Source of the DNA: Bradysia coprophila
Taxonomy: Eukaryota; Arthropoda; Insecta; Diptera; Sciaridae
Assembly: GCF_014529535.1 (NCBI RefSeq)
Contig: NW_023503374.1
Span: 8,673,685 to 8,737,684 of the forward strand
Direction: 5' to 3'
Length of the DNA stretch: 64,000 nucleotides
The translations under genes were made by a program, and so were the position numbers. Below the pieces are notes generated by a model. The model was not told the DNA's origin, made no database searches, and saw only the letters and a list, made by a program, of their open reading frames with translations. The number at the start of each line of letters is the position of its first letter. Positions within the stretch are counted from its first letter, which is position 1. Below, in pieces: positions 1 through 13,800 of this stretch.

Positions 1-3000
1 CGTGGTGAAGGGCTGTCGATACTTTAATAGAAAATAAATTGCGAATGGAACGAAAAACGTTATTTTGCATTAGCTTTCTAGCTTAGATAGTATAGGAATT
101 GGGTGAGGAGATTTGATGGTGACGATTAGCAGAGAGATTTTTATTTTAAATTTTGTGTCGTACTGATTTAGTCAATTAACACAGAGTTTATCGATAAGTG
201 ACATGGCGCTTATTGTTCGACATTTAAAAGTTTTATTGGATGCGACATGATTAAGAATGACAACGCCAAAATGCGATGTTTCATCTATCGAGTGTAGATT
301 CCTTAGGACAGCTAATCAGCATTCATCTGTTATCGACAGTTACCAAACAAATAAACGACTGTATCTGAATGATTGATTGGTTGATTGATTGAGGGATGTT
401 AAAGGAAGTGAAGTAAAAGATTTCGCAACAGTGTTTAAAAAGTTGTTACATCAAAAGAAGTAATAGACTCGAAAATTGTTCCGTTCATGTGTTTGAACGG
501 TTAAGGATGTCCCACTTTGAAAAGTTAAATATGTTTCTTATTCATCGTTAAAATTTGAAAGAAAGTCCGAATTCAGCAATTTTGAATGATTTAACTAAGA
601 TCAGCTAATTAGGATAAGCAGTGCAATTTGAAACCGAAGATTTTGTAAAACATTTCAACCCTTCCTTATTAGGTATTATGACGACCGACAGCCCAGGTCA
701 CCACAACAACCGCAGTATCTTATTTAACTTCCGAAGTTATGCCGTGCTCATTTCACCATTTACCATTGCGGTGCACACCAATATCTTCTCAATGTGTCTT
801 TAATACAATTTTTATAAGTTGACTGACCAAACAAAATTAAAACTATGGAATAAGAAGTACGTGCTGTCTGTGTGTGCACACAGAATATTTTTCTCTACTT
901 TGTTATTTTAATGGGTAGAGGAATTAATTTAAATAAATGAAATTTATGTACGTTTAACGTTATCTCAGCTGTAAACCGAAGACAGTTTGATTGGCTTTTA
1001 GCAGATTTGTATCACAATGTGGACACTCGTTGATATACATTTTTTTTCCGTAGTAGAAGAAAAATGATATGCAATTATCTCAATTGAACAATTTTTCTCA
1101 CAGAAATCAGTGCAAATAAATTATTGTTTATACAAAAGATAATTTCAGTTTAATGTATAGCATTATTAATGTACGGTAGATGATGAGGTATATATAGCGA
1201 GAGAGATGCTTGTAAAATAATAGGTATAACCCGATGTTTAAGCCAGAGTGTGTTTCGTTTATGTTTTTTTTTTTTCAATTTTGATTGCATCAGGAATTTT
1301 CCGTGCACTTTTATAATGATGGTTGGGATACAAAAAGATATGTACATAATTCGATCAATTTATGAAATGTCATTATAATTTTAAAAGCTGAGTGGAATTC
1401 TGCATAAAGAAATTGTGTGTAAACTGAATCGGTTCCAGTCGGCTTCATTCAAGTCTTTAAAAGTATAAATCGTTTGTGGAGTTTTTCGAAGCACATCCAG
1501 ATCGGATGATATCGTGAGAAGATTTTTGTGACATAGAATAGAAATAAAGAAAATCATTTAAGAGAATGACTTTTGCATTAGTTTGTGAGAGTTCAAAGTA
1601 CGAAAGAACATGGAATACTGGTGGTCGTCATACGAACCGTCCAAATGCAATGAGATCGACAATATTTTGCTCTGATAGAAGAAAAATCATCAATTGATCA
1701 ATGAAAATACCGATTTGTTACAGCAAAACAAAAACCTCAGTTACAATTAAGTGTACGTCCGAGAACATTCCAAGGACTCAAGGTTACATTTTAGAGGTTT
1801 AGAGGTAGCAACGTAGCGTCTTCGGCCAGACAGGAAAATATCGCATATGGTAGGTGAAGATTCTGTGTTCGAGTAACAGTTGTACGCCAAATTTGTCTTT
1901 TCAAATAAAAGTTAATTTTGCACACAAGAACAAGAGGTCAATTAAACTTAATTGGGTTGATGGTTAGAGGTGATGTCTTCTGACAGACAGTAGACAGTTA
2001 ATTTTCAAAAACCACAGGTGAAGATTCTGAGTTAGAGTCAAAACTTTCCTTTCAAATAAAAACTTCATTTTACACTATACCAAAATCAAAGCATTTCTGT
2101 GTAATAGTACAAAGAAAAATAAATACACATTCAACATAACATATCCCGGATTGCAGCTCCTCTGGCATAGAGAGCCACACATCTCAATGAAACATTTGTG
2201 TATAAAATCTAAACCGAATTTTCCATTATCTTCAGTTAATTTTTGAATTTCATGCGGTAACGTGTGTCTGCCTAACAGTTTTTAACATATAATACACAAC
2301 AATTAATCCCCGTTTACCTCATACTATTAATGGACTGAACATGTGTTGCTAATTGCTGCTTCTGTGCATTCAAGAAAATCATTGCAAAACTTCCAATCCT
2401 TTCGCATTCAAATCGTTTACCGACGCGTTGCCTTTACGATTATTTTGTGAGCTTTAGGTACCATCTTAATTATATCAATTTAACGTTAATTCATTTACGA
2501 CAAAAACATAAGGCAAACGTTAGCGCGGTAGGATCATTAAAACTCGCCTTTCGACTAGTGTTCGATATCAAATCGCTTTCTTCGTTAGTTCTAATCTAAC
2601 ATAGATTTTGCTATGTCAGAGAATTTACTATACTAGCCAGAGCTCATCACTCATTTTTGGTCGGCGCTGTCTGTAACAGATGACTAGCCGTTTCGATAAA
2701 AGATAAATTCAATTTGACCGAAAACAACACAAAATCGCAAGGACTGAATTCGTGATAGTTAATTATTATTCTCGTTTCGTACGCAGACAGTCTCCGTTGG
2801 AAGTGAACATATAATACCAAATATAAATGTACGCATATATATTCCGAACAAACACGGATGATGATAATGGTGCATCGACACACAAATTAGTGTATGTACG
2901 ATGCTTTCAATTTATTATGCAGTCGTATTATTAACATAATATATAGAGGTACATGTACGCTGTTTAAACATCAATAAATAGTCTTTTCAGCGTTATATAC

Positions 3001-6000
3001 CACATTCATAATATTTTTCGTAAATAAAAAACCAAATCTGAGAACGAAAGTTTAGTAAAAAAAAAAGGTGCATTATACGCCCATTATTTTCGGGATATAA
3101 CTCGAAAGGCCTTTGAGGAAAATGTCTACACTAAACTGAAGATTATATACGATACGACTGCGATTATGTTTTATGTTTTCTTCGTCTTTTTTTGTTACTA
3201 ATTTAACAGTCATCTCTCCCATTCAATGGAATGAAAACGAAAGAAGACGAAAAAAGGTGTGTCTAGTCAGTTGCTTTAAGAAATTCATAATTTATGAGCG
3301 AGAAAAGAATCGTGTCTTTTTGGTACCTTCCATCCAATTTCGTTCTCATAAAATATTTTATGGTAATGCAATTTTCAAATTGAATCGAAACTAATAACTA
3401 ACCTCAGAAGAATATGAAAGGAGAAGAAGAAGGGACAGAACGCACACCAAAAAAAAAAAACGGGTTGAACGTTTACAAGAAATATTATTTTTGATGCGAT
3501 GCAGTGTGTGTTCGTAGTTTCGTATTTATTTTGAAGAAATCGGGTGATTAAAATCGGTGTATGTTAAAATGTGACTTAGAAACTTAATTTCATTACCGAA
3601 TTCAAGTCACGTCTACAAAAAAAGACGAAATTCTGTATCCGAGACGGAGAATCACAGGTGTGGAATTGCATAAGTGTGTAGGATGGGACCAATGATTATG
3701 GTCAGGGAAGGAACCATTTTTGGTTACAATAAACGAAAAATATTTAAAAGAAATAAAAGTGGATTAGACGGAACGTTTTAGTTTCGACATTTAAGGCTTA
3801 AGAGTCTAAACCTTTGTTTTCTTCCCTAATTAAAGAGACTTGTTTTACAGAAATGTTAGAATCGTTTGGTGCGAACGTCCGGTACAAATAAAATTGTAAA
3901 TATTTGCTTACTCATACTAAAAATTTGGCCAAATTAATGCAAATGAGTACGTACTTATGCTTTTCTGAATAGACTGATGGAAAAATGTTTAGTGCTCTCT
4001 TGAATTCTGATACACGAAAACGTAAGTACTAGAAATACCATTTGTTCATCATCTGTTGCTGATAACGACGTCAAGAATAAAGGATGATCTCTAGGTAGGG
4101 TTCTCTAGATATAGGTCATTCCAGAAATGAACTGCCAGAAATCTAGTACATTTTTTGCTGGTCATACAAAATTGATCCGAAAATGAATTCTCTGCAGTTC
4201 ATTGCTGGAAGCTGGAATTTCTTTAGCAAAACTAACGAAGTACTAGATTCGGAGTAAATTTTACATGATACTTGAAACAAAAGATTTTTGATGAATTTTG
4301 TTACAGCCACTGATGATGACTTCGATTTGAAGTCGAAATATTTGGCAAATTAAAAGAATAAACTGAGCTATTCCGATTTTAAAATACAAAATTATTGAAG
4401 AAGCTCATAAAAAACTACAAAAATAAAACAAAAGAAGCAACAGATAGAGTCGTTATGTGGCGATGCGCTTGCCATTTACAAAAGATAATTTGATTCTTTT
4501 ATCAATTTTGTAAAATGCCTATTCATTATCTACTGCCCATCAAAGTCAATGATATGACTTAATTTTCGTTGCAACAAAGTCCCACGAATTCAACATAAAA
4601 TCTTAGCATTTCTTTAGTTGCCTGCTAAATTGCACTTGGAAATACAACAACGGGAAACGTTTCTTTGAACCTTAAAATTCAAATATATTCATTTTTCGAC
4701 AAATATTTATCCACGACTATTGCAGGAAACTATGTAAGATGCACTTTAGAGAGAAAAAACCACTAGAACCGAATAATGTTCTAACAAAACAAAATGTATT
4801 CGAAAACAGATCGTCGCTTATATGCAGCGCATTGATGTCTTTCGTTTACATTGCATCTCTAAATATTTACGTTTGACCTGATATGCAACATATGTGTAAA
4901 TATTGGCATTATAAGATGAATTTTCGTGGTTTCACATTAACAGATAAAAAGTAAGAAAACGTGTTCTGCTCTTCGTATCTTTTTAGAATTTTTGGTTTTA
5001 CGGAATTTATTCACCATTTTTATCGTTAGTCATCTTTCTCGGTTTTATTTTTAATTTAACCTTTCTTTCACAGACGGCAGTCATTTAGTCGATAACCGAA
5101 TCTGCTACTTCTTTTGTTCTAAGTATTTTCATTCGATTAATTGATCAACCGTATTTTCAACAGCTCTTTTACTTCATCAGTTTTAACACGTTAATTTAGA
5201 AAAGAACACTGGACAGAGTTCAACGCTCATTTTATGTAGAAGCTATCGATAAAAGATGATATATGCCGTCCGTAACTGGTTAAACTTTAGCACACTCTTA
5301 AGCGATAAATTTTGATAAAAAATTGTCTGTACAAACCTGTAACAATTGCAATTACTGAGCACAAACAGATTAATAAAACCTTCATTTTAAAGTGTTGCTT
5401 GTTTTTATTCGCTTAAATTCTTGTTCTTTTATGTAATATCGAAATTCAATTAACTTCAATCACTGTTTTATGTACCGCGAATGAAATGTAATTTTCTTTT
5501 ATTTCTACTCTTCTTTTTTTCTTCACGTGTTTAATCCGCAAGGTGTTCGTGTATGGTGTTTCAAAGTCAAGTTCACCAAACGAAATGCCTCTATTTCATT
5601 AAGAATTATAGCTTAAAAGGAAATCACCCCACTACCTCGATGATCGTTTCAAATGCGTGCTATGCTCAGAAGTGTTCTGTTCTTTATTTTACGTTGGTTT
5701 TTTTTCAAATAATTTTTTTTTCTTTATTTTTATTTTGTGAATATTGCCTTTGTGACTTAGGCATGGTATGTTCTTGTATGTAAGAATTGAAGAAGAAAAA
5801 AAAACGAGAAAGAAAAATGCCGCGAAAACGATCAATATCTTCTTTATGTGAAAGAAGAAAAACGAACCACTCGCGCTGACGAAGAAGATTCTTATTTCCA
5901 CAATAAACGTACTCGCAATATGCTAAAGGTTTATACGTTACATACATATATATTCTTTTAACATCCGATTAATGGATGTTACAATGCTCTGCACATATAT

Positions 6001-6565
6001 TTATAGCATACGAATAATTTTCTTGCTTCATTGAACTTTGCAGGCGATATTTATAACTAAAGCGCGATGTCTGAAAGTAATTACCTATTTATATATGTAT
6101 ACTGTTTAATTACAATTCTAAATTATTTTTAAAAATATAAAAAATGAGACGAACACGCGGTGTGTAATATATAATATATCTTCGTCAGTGGACAAATAAA
6201 TCTTAATTTAAATTCAGAAAAAAATCAAAACAGCTCCACAATTTATAGGAAAAAATCAATTACATCAAGAATGAAAAATCTGAAGCTTTTTGCTTGCCTA
6301 TTTCTGTTTGATCTTGTCTGTTACAAATAAAAAAGACAAAAGTGCAGCTGTAGACAACCAGACAAAGTAGTAGCAATTAATTTTACAAATATATGAGACA
6401 AGTCAGGCGTCGCAAAGCGTTTCAATTTTTACTTTTAGAGGAGAAGCGCTAAAACATTCGTCGTTAAATTGAATTTTATCGATCCCGATATAAAAACCGA
6501 AGGTTTTTTTTCGAAAACAATTTTAAATTTTTACAAACGACAACCGTGTCGGGTAAACTCATTTT
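1..6565. other. Gene-free AT-rich stretch
   Basis: No coding region with recognisable protein similarity or codon structure is visible; open frames here are short and low-complexity. It holds a (TGAT)n-like microsatellite near 370-395, a loose direct repeat around 1855-1915 and 2020-2080 (both with GGTGAAGATTCTG followed by a CTTTTCAAATAAAA-like stretch), and interlocking inverted repeats at 4119-4249. It could be intergenic DNA or part of a long intron or UTR of a gene outside the window; nothing in the sequence decides this. Confidence 0.6.
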
Positions 6566-7549
6566 AGACTACGACATACTTCAGATATAGCTCAACCTTG
6601 TTTTCTTTCATCAATGTACAATGTCTCTACTTTGCTAAATCAATTGTTACACGAAACTTACCGACAAGACGATTTGGTACAAGTTGAGGCTGAAGAACAG
6701 TGGTGTCAGAGGTTTGGAGAGTTACCTGAGGAGTCGTTACGACCATAACAGAGTGCAAGGGAAAATTTTGAAATAACCAGAAAATTGGAAGTAATACATT
6801 CATGGCCTAATGAGAAAATTGACAAGGCACGTTTGTTGTCAAATTCATCCGAAGAATCGGGTGCTTGGCTTCAAGCTTTACCATCACCGCAGCTTGGTAC
6901 ACATTTAAACAACGACGAATTTAGAGTAGCGATCGCATTACGTCTTGGTTTGCCAATAGTACAGCCTCATAAATGTGTATGTGGATCGAACGTAGACAAA
7001 TACGGTAGACATGGTTTATCTTGTTCCAAAGCTTCAGGAACACTACCACGCCATCGAAACTTCAACAACTTAATGCAACGAGGATTGAAATCAGCAGAAG
7101 TTCCTTGTTTACTCTAACCACCAGGATGTTCCAGACCAGATGGGAAGAAACCTGATGGCCTCAGTCTCTTACCTTGGACCAAAGGAAAATCAATGTTATG
7201 GGACTATACTTGTGCTGATACTTTTGCGTCATCGTATATAAATCGAACTTCAAAAGAATTAGGTTGGACAGCAAAACACGCGGAAGAAAAGAAGTACGAA
7301 CACTAAGTCGATTTGCGAGAACAATTTATATTCATTCCAGTCGCCACAGAGACGTCCGGTGTGTTTGGCAAAGAAGCAATTAAACTAATAAAAGCAATTG
7401 GAAGCAAGACAGCTGAAGCTACTAATGAGAAAAGAGCGACGAGTTTTACGTTCCAGCGATTAGCACTCTCAATTCAGCGTGGAAATGTTGAATCGATTCT
7501 TGGTACAATTCCACCTTCCAAGAACTTGGCAGAATTATTTTATTTATAA
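6566..7549 (+). pseudogene. 3' fragment of RLE-type reverse transcriptase
   Basis: This is a decayed copy of the C-terminal third of the retroelement protein seen at 50662-52780. Similarity starts near 6566 (RHTSDIA, matching RHASDIA in the other copy) and runs to the shared end FYL-stop. Matching blocks include AEEQWC, GAWLQALPSPQLG, the Cys/His cluster CVCG...GRHGLSC, PPGCSRPDGKKPDGLSLLPW, WDYTCADTFA, and QRGN.ESILGT.PPSKNLAE. In-frame stops lie near 6748 (after LPEESLRP), just after EVPCLL at about 7117, and after KKYEH at about 7305. The RT core itself is absent, as expected for a 5'-truncated non-LTR copy. The C-terminal cluster resembles the zinc-knuckle plus PD-(D/E)XK endonuclease of restriction-like-endonuclease LINEs; the exact clade is not settled. 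It is certainly non-functional. Confidence 0.85.
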
Positions 7550-7591
7550 ATAATGTAAAATACTGTTAAATAAAAAAACTTGATTATTTTA

Positions 7592-7821
7592 CAGTCAAAG
7601 GCAGTCAATTTTCAGCATAAATTTGCTTCAGCTGTTTTTCAGCTGATCCACACATACAATCAAAACTGGTTTTCCTTGTTCATACGGTTGAAGCTGCTAC
7701 ACGCACGCGCATGATAGTGGGAAAACCGTATAAAGACGTATAAACGGTTGTGATTGTTTGTATGGATCAGCTGAAAAACAGCTGAAGCTAATTTTTGCTG
7801 AAAATTGACTGCCTTTGACTG
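7592..7821. mobile_element. Tc1/mariner-like MITE, 230 bp
   Basis: Terminal inverted repeats of about 58 bp begin CAGTCAAAGGCAGTCAATTTT at the left and end with the complement at the right. They include a self-complementary CAGCTGTTTTTCAGCTG stretch. Both ends are flanked by TA (7590-7591 and 7822-7823), the target preference of Tc1/mariner transposases, and the CAGT terminus fits that superfamily. There is no coding capacity. It sits about 40 bp after the stop codon of the RT fragment, in what was that element's 3' region. Confidence 0.8.
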
Positions 7822-7823
7822 TA

Positions 7824-10800
7824 ATGACAAGAAAAAACAATTTTAGATCTCCTCTTTAAACTATTTCATTTCTCAAAATCTTTTAGTTCATTTGTTTCAG
7901 CATATATTCTGACATATAAGACCACACTTGACATGGTCATCGTTTAATTTTGTCCTAGTTGTTGATAGCAGATGAAAATAATTGCAATCCTCAATTTTGC
8001 TGTTTTAGTGAATATGTTATCAAAAGAAGATTGGATCGTATGTTATCGCCGCAACGAATTTGTCGGATATATTGAATTGGCCTGTATAGGCTGTACTACT
8101 TAATTCACTGCGGCTTATTTACTTTTGGAACAAAGGAAATGTTATAGTAAGTTCGCAAGTAAATAAGCCGTTGTATTACTTATCAGTAATTTAATGCATT
8201 TTTCCCTTAGTATAACCTCATTCTATATAAAAACACAAATTAAAAGATTTTGCAATAACTTTGAAGTAATAGATTACACAATTATCTTACTTCCAAACTG
8301 AGAAAGTGTAATATTTCTTTGGGTTTTCGAAATATTGTGGTGGAAACAAACTGGATTTCAGTTTTAGGATGGTATAGGAAATGCTCCCGTGAGAAATATG
8401 GATTTAATATTTAATACAAAGTTGTAAGAGTATCGTGTGTAGAGATTCTTAAGTGAATGCAAATCAATTTCAGAATTGAGGTTTTGGTTTTTAGTGCGCC
8501 GAAGTAATTAAAAATCATTTCTAAGACTCTCTTTGAACTATCGACTTTTTCTTTTAAGCGACTCTTGTACCCTTTTTGAAACGTTGTAGGCAACGCCGAC
8601 TAAAATAGCGATGAGCAATGCATGTAGTGTTTACATTCATCCATAGAGGATGAAAGAGGCGTTTATGGATGGCTACTTTTTCTAGCAGTGGCGCAGAGTA
8701 TGCGGGGCGATGTTGTAGAAGATTTAATTACCTCCTGATATCAAATTTCCTAGGCAAATCATAGAAATTCACTCAGGAGCTGTTGGGAATTGTTGCTTCC
8801 GAGAGATTGAAAAAAACAGACCTTCCTTCCAATAATAATTATTGCTTTAGCTTGTGAAACAACTAAGAAATTTCCATAAACAAATAATTATAGTTTAGTG
8901 TTTCTGCTGTTCATTTACCTCAAAATACACCCAATATGTGGGTGAAGGAGATAACAGAGTTCGAAATGAATGAATAATTTACCCGTATTTCAGGAGTGAA
9001 ACAATTCACGTTATGTTTTCATAAATTCATTAAAATCGCATGTAACCAATATAACAAAATGACCTGACCAGCGAGGTACAAAAAAACCACTATGCAAGAA
9101 TACGTATAATACACAACATGAACGTGTAGATTATTACAGTTTATTCACATTTAACCTTTTTTTTATTACGACAAGATAATGTTATTGTTGTTGATTTCGA
9201 TTTGGAATGTTATGTGAATTGAACAGGCAAGTAAAGCATCGTGTCGTTATTACGTCTTTGTTCCTTTTTTTTCTTTCTCTCTTAACTTGTCTTGATTTAA
9301 CGAACAGATTTGTACATTTTATATAGAAAATTTATCTGATTGTGATTACTGACATAATGACGAGTGAACTTCAATAAAATTGGTGGGCATCACATTGTAT
9401 GAACTTCTTTGAGTTCAAATCAATCATACATCACGTAACAATTTAAATTCGATGATTTAGCGTTAAAAGAGCATTCGTACATCTAATATTATATGCTGGT
9501 GTCGTTCTAGTCATTTATTATATTCTGCGTCGACTATATTCTGTGAAACTTAAATTTTAATTTAAATCGAAAACAAATTTAACAAACCGATAATCATTGC
9601 TACACAACAACACACAATACACATTTTCGAAAAGTTATTTGTCCGACTCGAATCTAAAAAAAAATCTTCGGTGTGTGTATGGTGGATGCTGTTTGGTTTT
9701 TCTTTTTTTGCAGGATCGCTTCGAAAAAACCAACATTTTTTTATGCTTAGGTATTTTTCTTACGATTTTATATGTTCTGCATTTTTGCGCTGACTGACCT
9801 TTTTTACTCCCGCCGTTTAATGTTTAGCGCTCTTGAGCTTAAATATTTTTTTTTTGATTTCTTCTTCTTCGCATTAATGTAACTTCTTTCTCAATTCTTT
9901 TTTTTCTCCTTTTTCAAAGATTCTTATAATACCATGTTAAATTTTGAAGAAGTCAAGGACATAGAAACCATCAAACACCCTATACCATCTATATAACAAA
10001 TATAATCCATCCACATATATCCACTCTTCGTAAGTTTATGTTTCTAGACATAGAATTACATTATGTTGCTTTTGTTCTAAAACTCATCGCAGGCAGAATG
10101 TATATATTATATACGTATATATACGTGATATGTTATTTACATCGGTGGATCAGCGAACAAGAGGAGGATATACAGCATTGGAAAAGAATTTACATTTGCA
10201 AAAATAGATTGTGTTTGAGGCACGTTTAGAGGTGATCGATGAAGATGATTAAACCAAGACGTTTTTAATAGAATTCAATAAACGGCTAGGTCAGAATCGA
10301 TAAAACTGATTCACTCTTCCAGGGTCTGAGGAAGGGTCGGATCAGGGTTTTATTGTATATCTTATTGGCTCTATGGTCAGCTATTGTTGTAATCGTATCG
10401 AAGTAAAGCTTGAGTGAGAGGAAGCTTTTTGAAAACGGTTATCCACCTGCCACTGGCAACAACACCAAAAGTAAGCCATAATCTACTGTTGTCTTATATT
10501 ACAAAACGAATGTTCAAACGAATGAAGTAAAAGATTTCGTATCAAAATCAAATTGAACAACGCAATAAAAAAACCTCTGAAGAACAGAATGAACAGATTA
10601 TGCAATCATACATTGCCTTAAAGAATAATTTATGACGATCAAATAAAAAAATGTAAAAAACTCCTCAGTTTGATAATTCAACTCTGCATTCGATAGCCCG
10701 TGTGGTGTATCGCTAATAAATCAGAGAAAAAAAAACAACAAATTAATGCCCTCAATTCATTTATTGTTCGCTGTGTAAGAAACGCCAATTTTATGCATTA

Positions 10801-13800
10801 GTCTAAATATAAATGAGAATTCTACGAAACCTTTGTTATTTCTTAAGCCCACTTTTTTTTCTGCCTTCTCGTGAAGAAAAGATCAATAGCCACTTTGCCA
10901 CTGCATTTATGTATACCAAAAGATTAGGTGTGCATCTACTCGGCAGCATTTTAATTTTTCATATTTATTTCTTGTCACAAAATATAAAATATATGTGCGA
11001 CTTGGTAGGTCGCACTTATAAGTGTTTTTTTTCTTCATTCCCGTCTTCTGGTTCTCGTCGAAAGTGTTACGTATAAGGCATATAATAATTGCAGTTCAAT
11101 TGACTTATGGCTTTTCTTTGCAGACTTTAGGACAAGTTAAAATTAATTTCCTTTCCGTCGACATAATTTCCGAAACATAATTAATTTACCTATGCATACA
11201 CCTTAGCATGCATCTTCCACTAAGATATTAATTAAGTTTTAATTGCACGTTATTATGATCAATATTGTGTGGTTGCTGGTTCTACCTTGTCACTCTCGTA
11301 GCTTGCTAATGTCCCATTGTTGTTGAACCGAATACATCGTGTCAGTATAAATCAGATTAGCCTCATACCAGTTAGAAAATATTCAGAATGGTAAAACCGG
11401 TGGATAGATAATGGAAAGGTTTGTGTGAGGTCCGATTGGATAGTCGAGTATGTTTCATAGATAGATCAATTGGATAAAGACCATTTTTCCGGGCAAATAG
11501 TGCTACAATTTATTCTTGTATGCTTCTACTTGTTGTTTAGACAATGTTCACCTCAAGAATTACTCCGAAAAAAGTGCGATGAAGGAATTTGAAATGAACA
11601 AAAGGCCGGTAAAACTATGTCCATTAAACATAGTTGAACGTTCAATATAATTGTTATTAAGTCTGCGTTGAGATTCTTTTGTTAATTAGATGTACAAAGA
11701 TAAAAAGAAATAATAGAGTCAGAAACGAGAGTCGTCGATCTCAATATACCATGCAGTTTCGAAGGGGTGATCTCATCTAAAGAATATTCTTTTCAAATTT
11801 AATTATTCCAACTGAAGGTATTGGTTGTTAAAAATGATTTAGCACATTTTTTTTAATAGCTTCAGAAGGTGTAATGGGTGTAATGTTATATCTATTTCTT
11901 GCATTACCATTTACTTTTACGCAAAAAAAACCTTCCATCATTACAAACATTAACCAAAGAATTTAAGTACAGAGAAGACAAAAAAAAAAAGAAAAGAAAA
12001 AAATGAATAAAAAGTGAAAAATACAGGTTCGTGAGACTATCGTTTAAAATTCTCTTTCATTTTACAACTTAAGTTTTGTTTGGAAATTCTAAATCATCTG
12101 ATCGTATCTTGTTTGATATAGTGTTCAATTACCTTATACCTTTTTTACCTTATGGCAATTCGTACATATTATAAATACTATTTTGATAGATGGAATATAT
12201 AAAAATATCTGTTGGATTTCGAACCGTAAGACTCTTTTGTTTCTATGATTTATGACAATAGCAAAAAAATGAAAAAAGTTAATTGAAGGGTCTGTCTATT
12301 GGTAAATAAAAGACATGGAGACAGCTACTCATATTATATCAACAACGACACCAAACGAGGGCACCAAAATACATAAATGATGAGTTTAGGCTGGAGTGAA
12401 AAAGTGAAAAACACTTAATGTTAAAACTAACGAAGTAGAAGATTCTGAGATTCAAAAACCTATGCAATGTGTGTACGTAACACAGTAGAAGTTCCAATAG
12501 AACATAGCACAAGTCAGTAGTTAGGAGAATTTTTCCTGGATTTTATATTTCACAAAAAAATCACTACGTTTTCTCTACGTTTGTACTTAAACAATAGAAA
12601 AGAGGCGTGGTTTAGCTGAACCGAGGCAAAATGGAGTGGTTTTTTGTAAGTGGAAATAAAATTTTCGTTCATAATATGGATTTTAAATTTGCATCATCTG
12701 AAATCAACCCTTGGTTGAACTCTGAGTAGTGTTCTTTTATCATGTGAACTGTATGTTCATTCTGTCGAAGTAAAAGATCAATAGACTATGCCAAAATGAC
12801 TTTTTTTCTCAATTTTTTTTGCATAAAGTAGCTAGAAATTGAAAATAAAGATACCCGTGTCTCGTCTTTTGACGAAAAAACTTGAAACCGGAAAGATTTT
12901 CCACTTTATAAATTCCTGAAATATGTGATTTGCGCCATTTTCCACCCAAATTCCACATAAGGTCTTAAGTTTGCCACTTTACAATTACAGTAGTATTGTT
13001 CACTCAGTTCACCCAGTTTTGACTGATTCACTGAATTTTGTTTTGATGAAATGTCAAATCGCCACAGTTTATTAATCTCAAACAAGTTTGTGTCGAAAAT
13101 TTGTAGTATTTCGCGTAAAACTTAGTGATTCAGTTTAAATTTCGTCCAGAAAATAGTTCCGAGTGTGCTTTTTCTATTGTTTTAAACAGAATGTAGGACA
13201 AATTTTCCGAAATAATTTTAAAGACGAATTAATTTGGTCAAACATTGTGGGTGTTGTGAAAATCTCATTTTTTAAAGCAATTTGGTGTCGATTATGCAAT
13301 TCAGTGTTCAATTCCCTAGAAATTCCCTGCAAAACGTTTCGTGCTAATTCAGTCGGTAAAATGTGAAGAAAACATGCAAAAATATGTTGCCATTCAGATA
13401 AACAAAATTCTTGACATGTCTGTTGTGAAGATAGTCGTAAGTGACACCACAAAACTGAAATTTTTTGTCCGTTAATTTAAAAAATGATTTTTTTGGCGGA
13501 AATGCTTTTATTTGAATGTGTGCATGATTCCGGTGAAATAAAATAGTTATAAAGTCACCACTATTGATGACCTTTAAAATGGCATCATTGGTTAAATATG
13601 ATTGGCATAGTCTATTGAAAATATTCAGCCTAGAACAAAGAAATGAATCTATTACAGCTAATGGGTTTAATCGAAGGGTAAGCGATTGTGTTTAATCTTC
13701 ATACTAAAATAGAGAAAACTGGACACTGAGGAACAGTCCAGACAAATTGTGCTAAAAGTTTTGTTGGTTCGTTTATCTTGCTTAGTATGAGGCAACCTCT

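Noticed and set aside
5553..5947. Three overlapping frames rich in Phe and Lys
   Set aside because: Arise from T-rich and A-rich runs on opposite strands.
13163..13452. Overlapping open frames of 67 and 92 codons on both strands
   Set aside because: No domain, no splice context, composition like the surrounding non-coding DNA.
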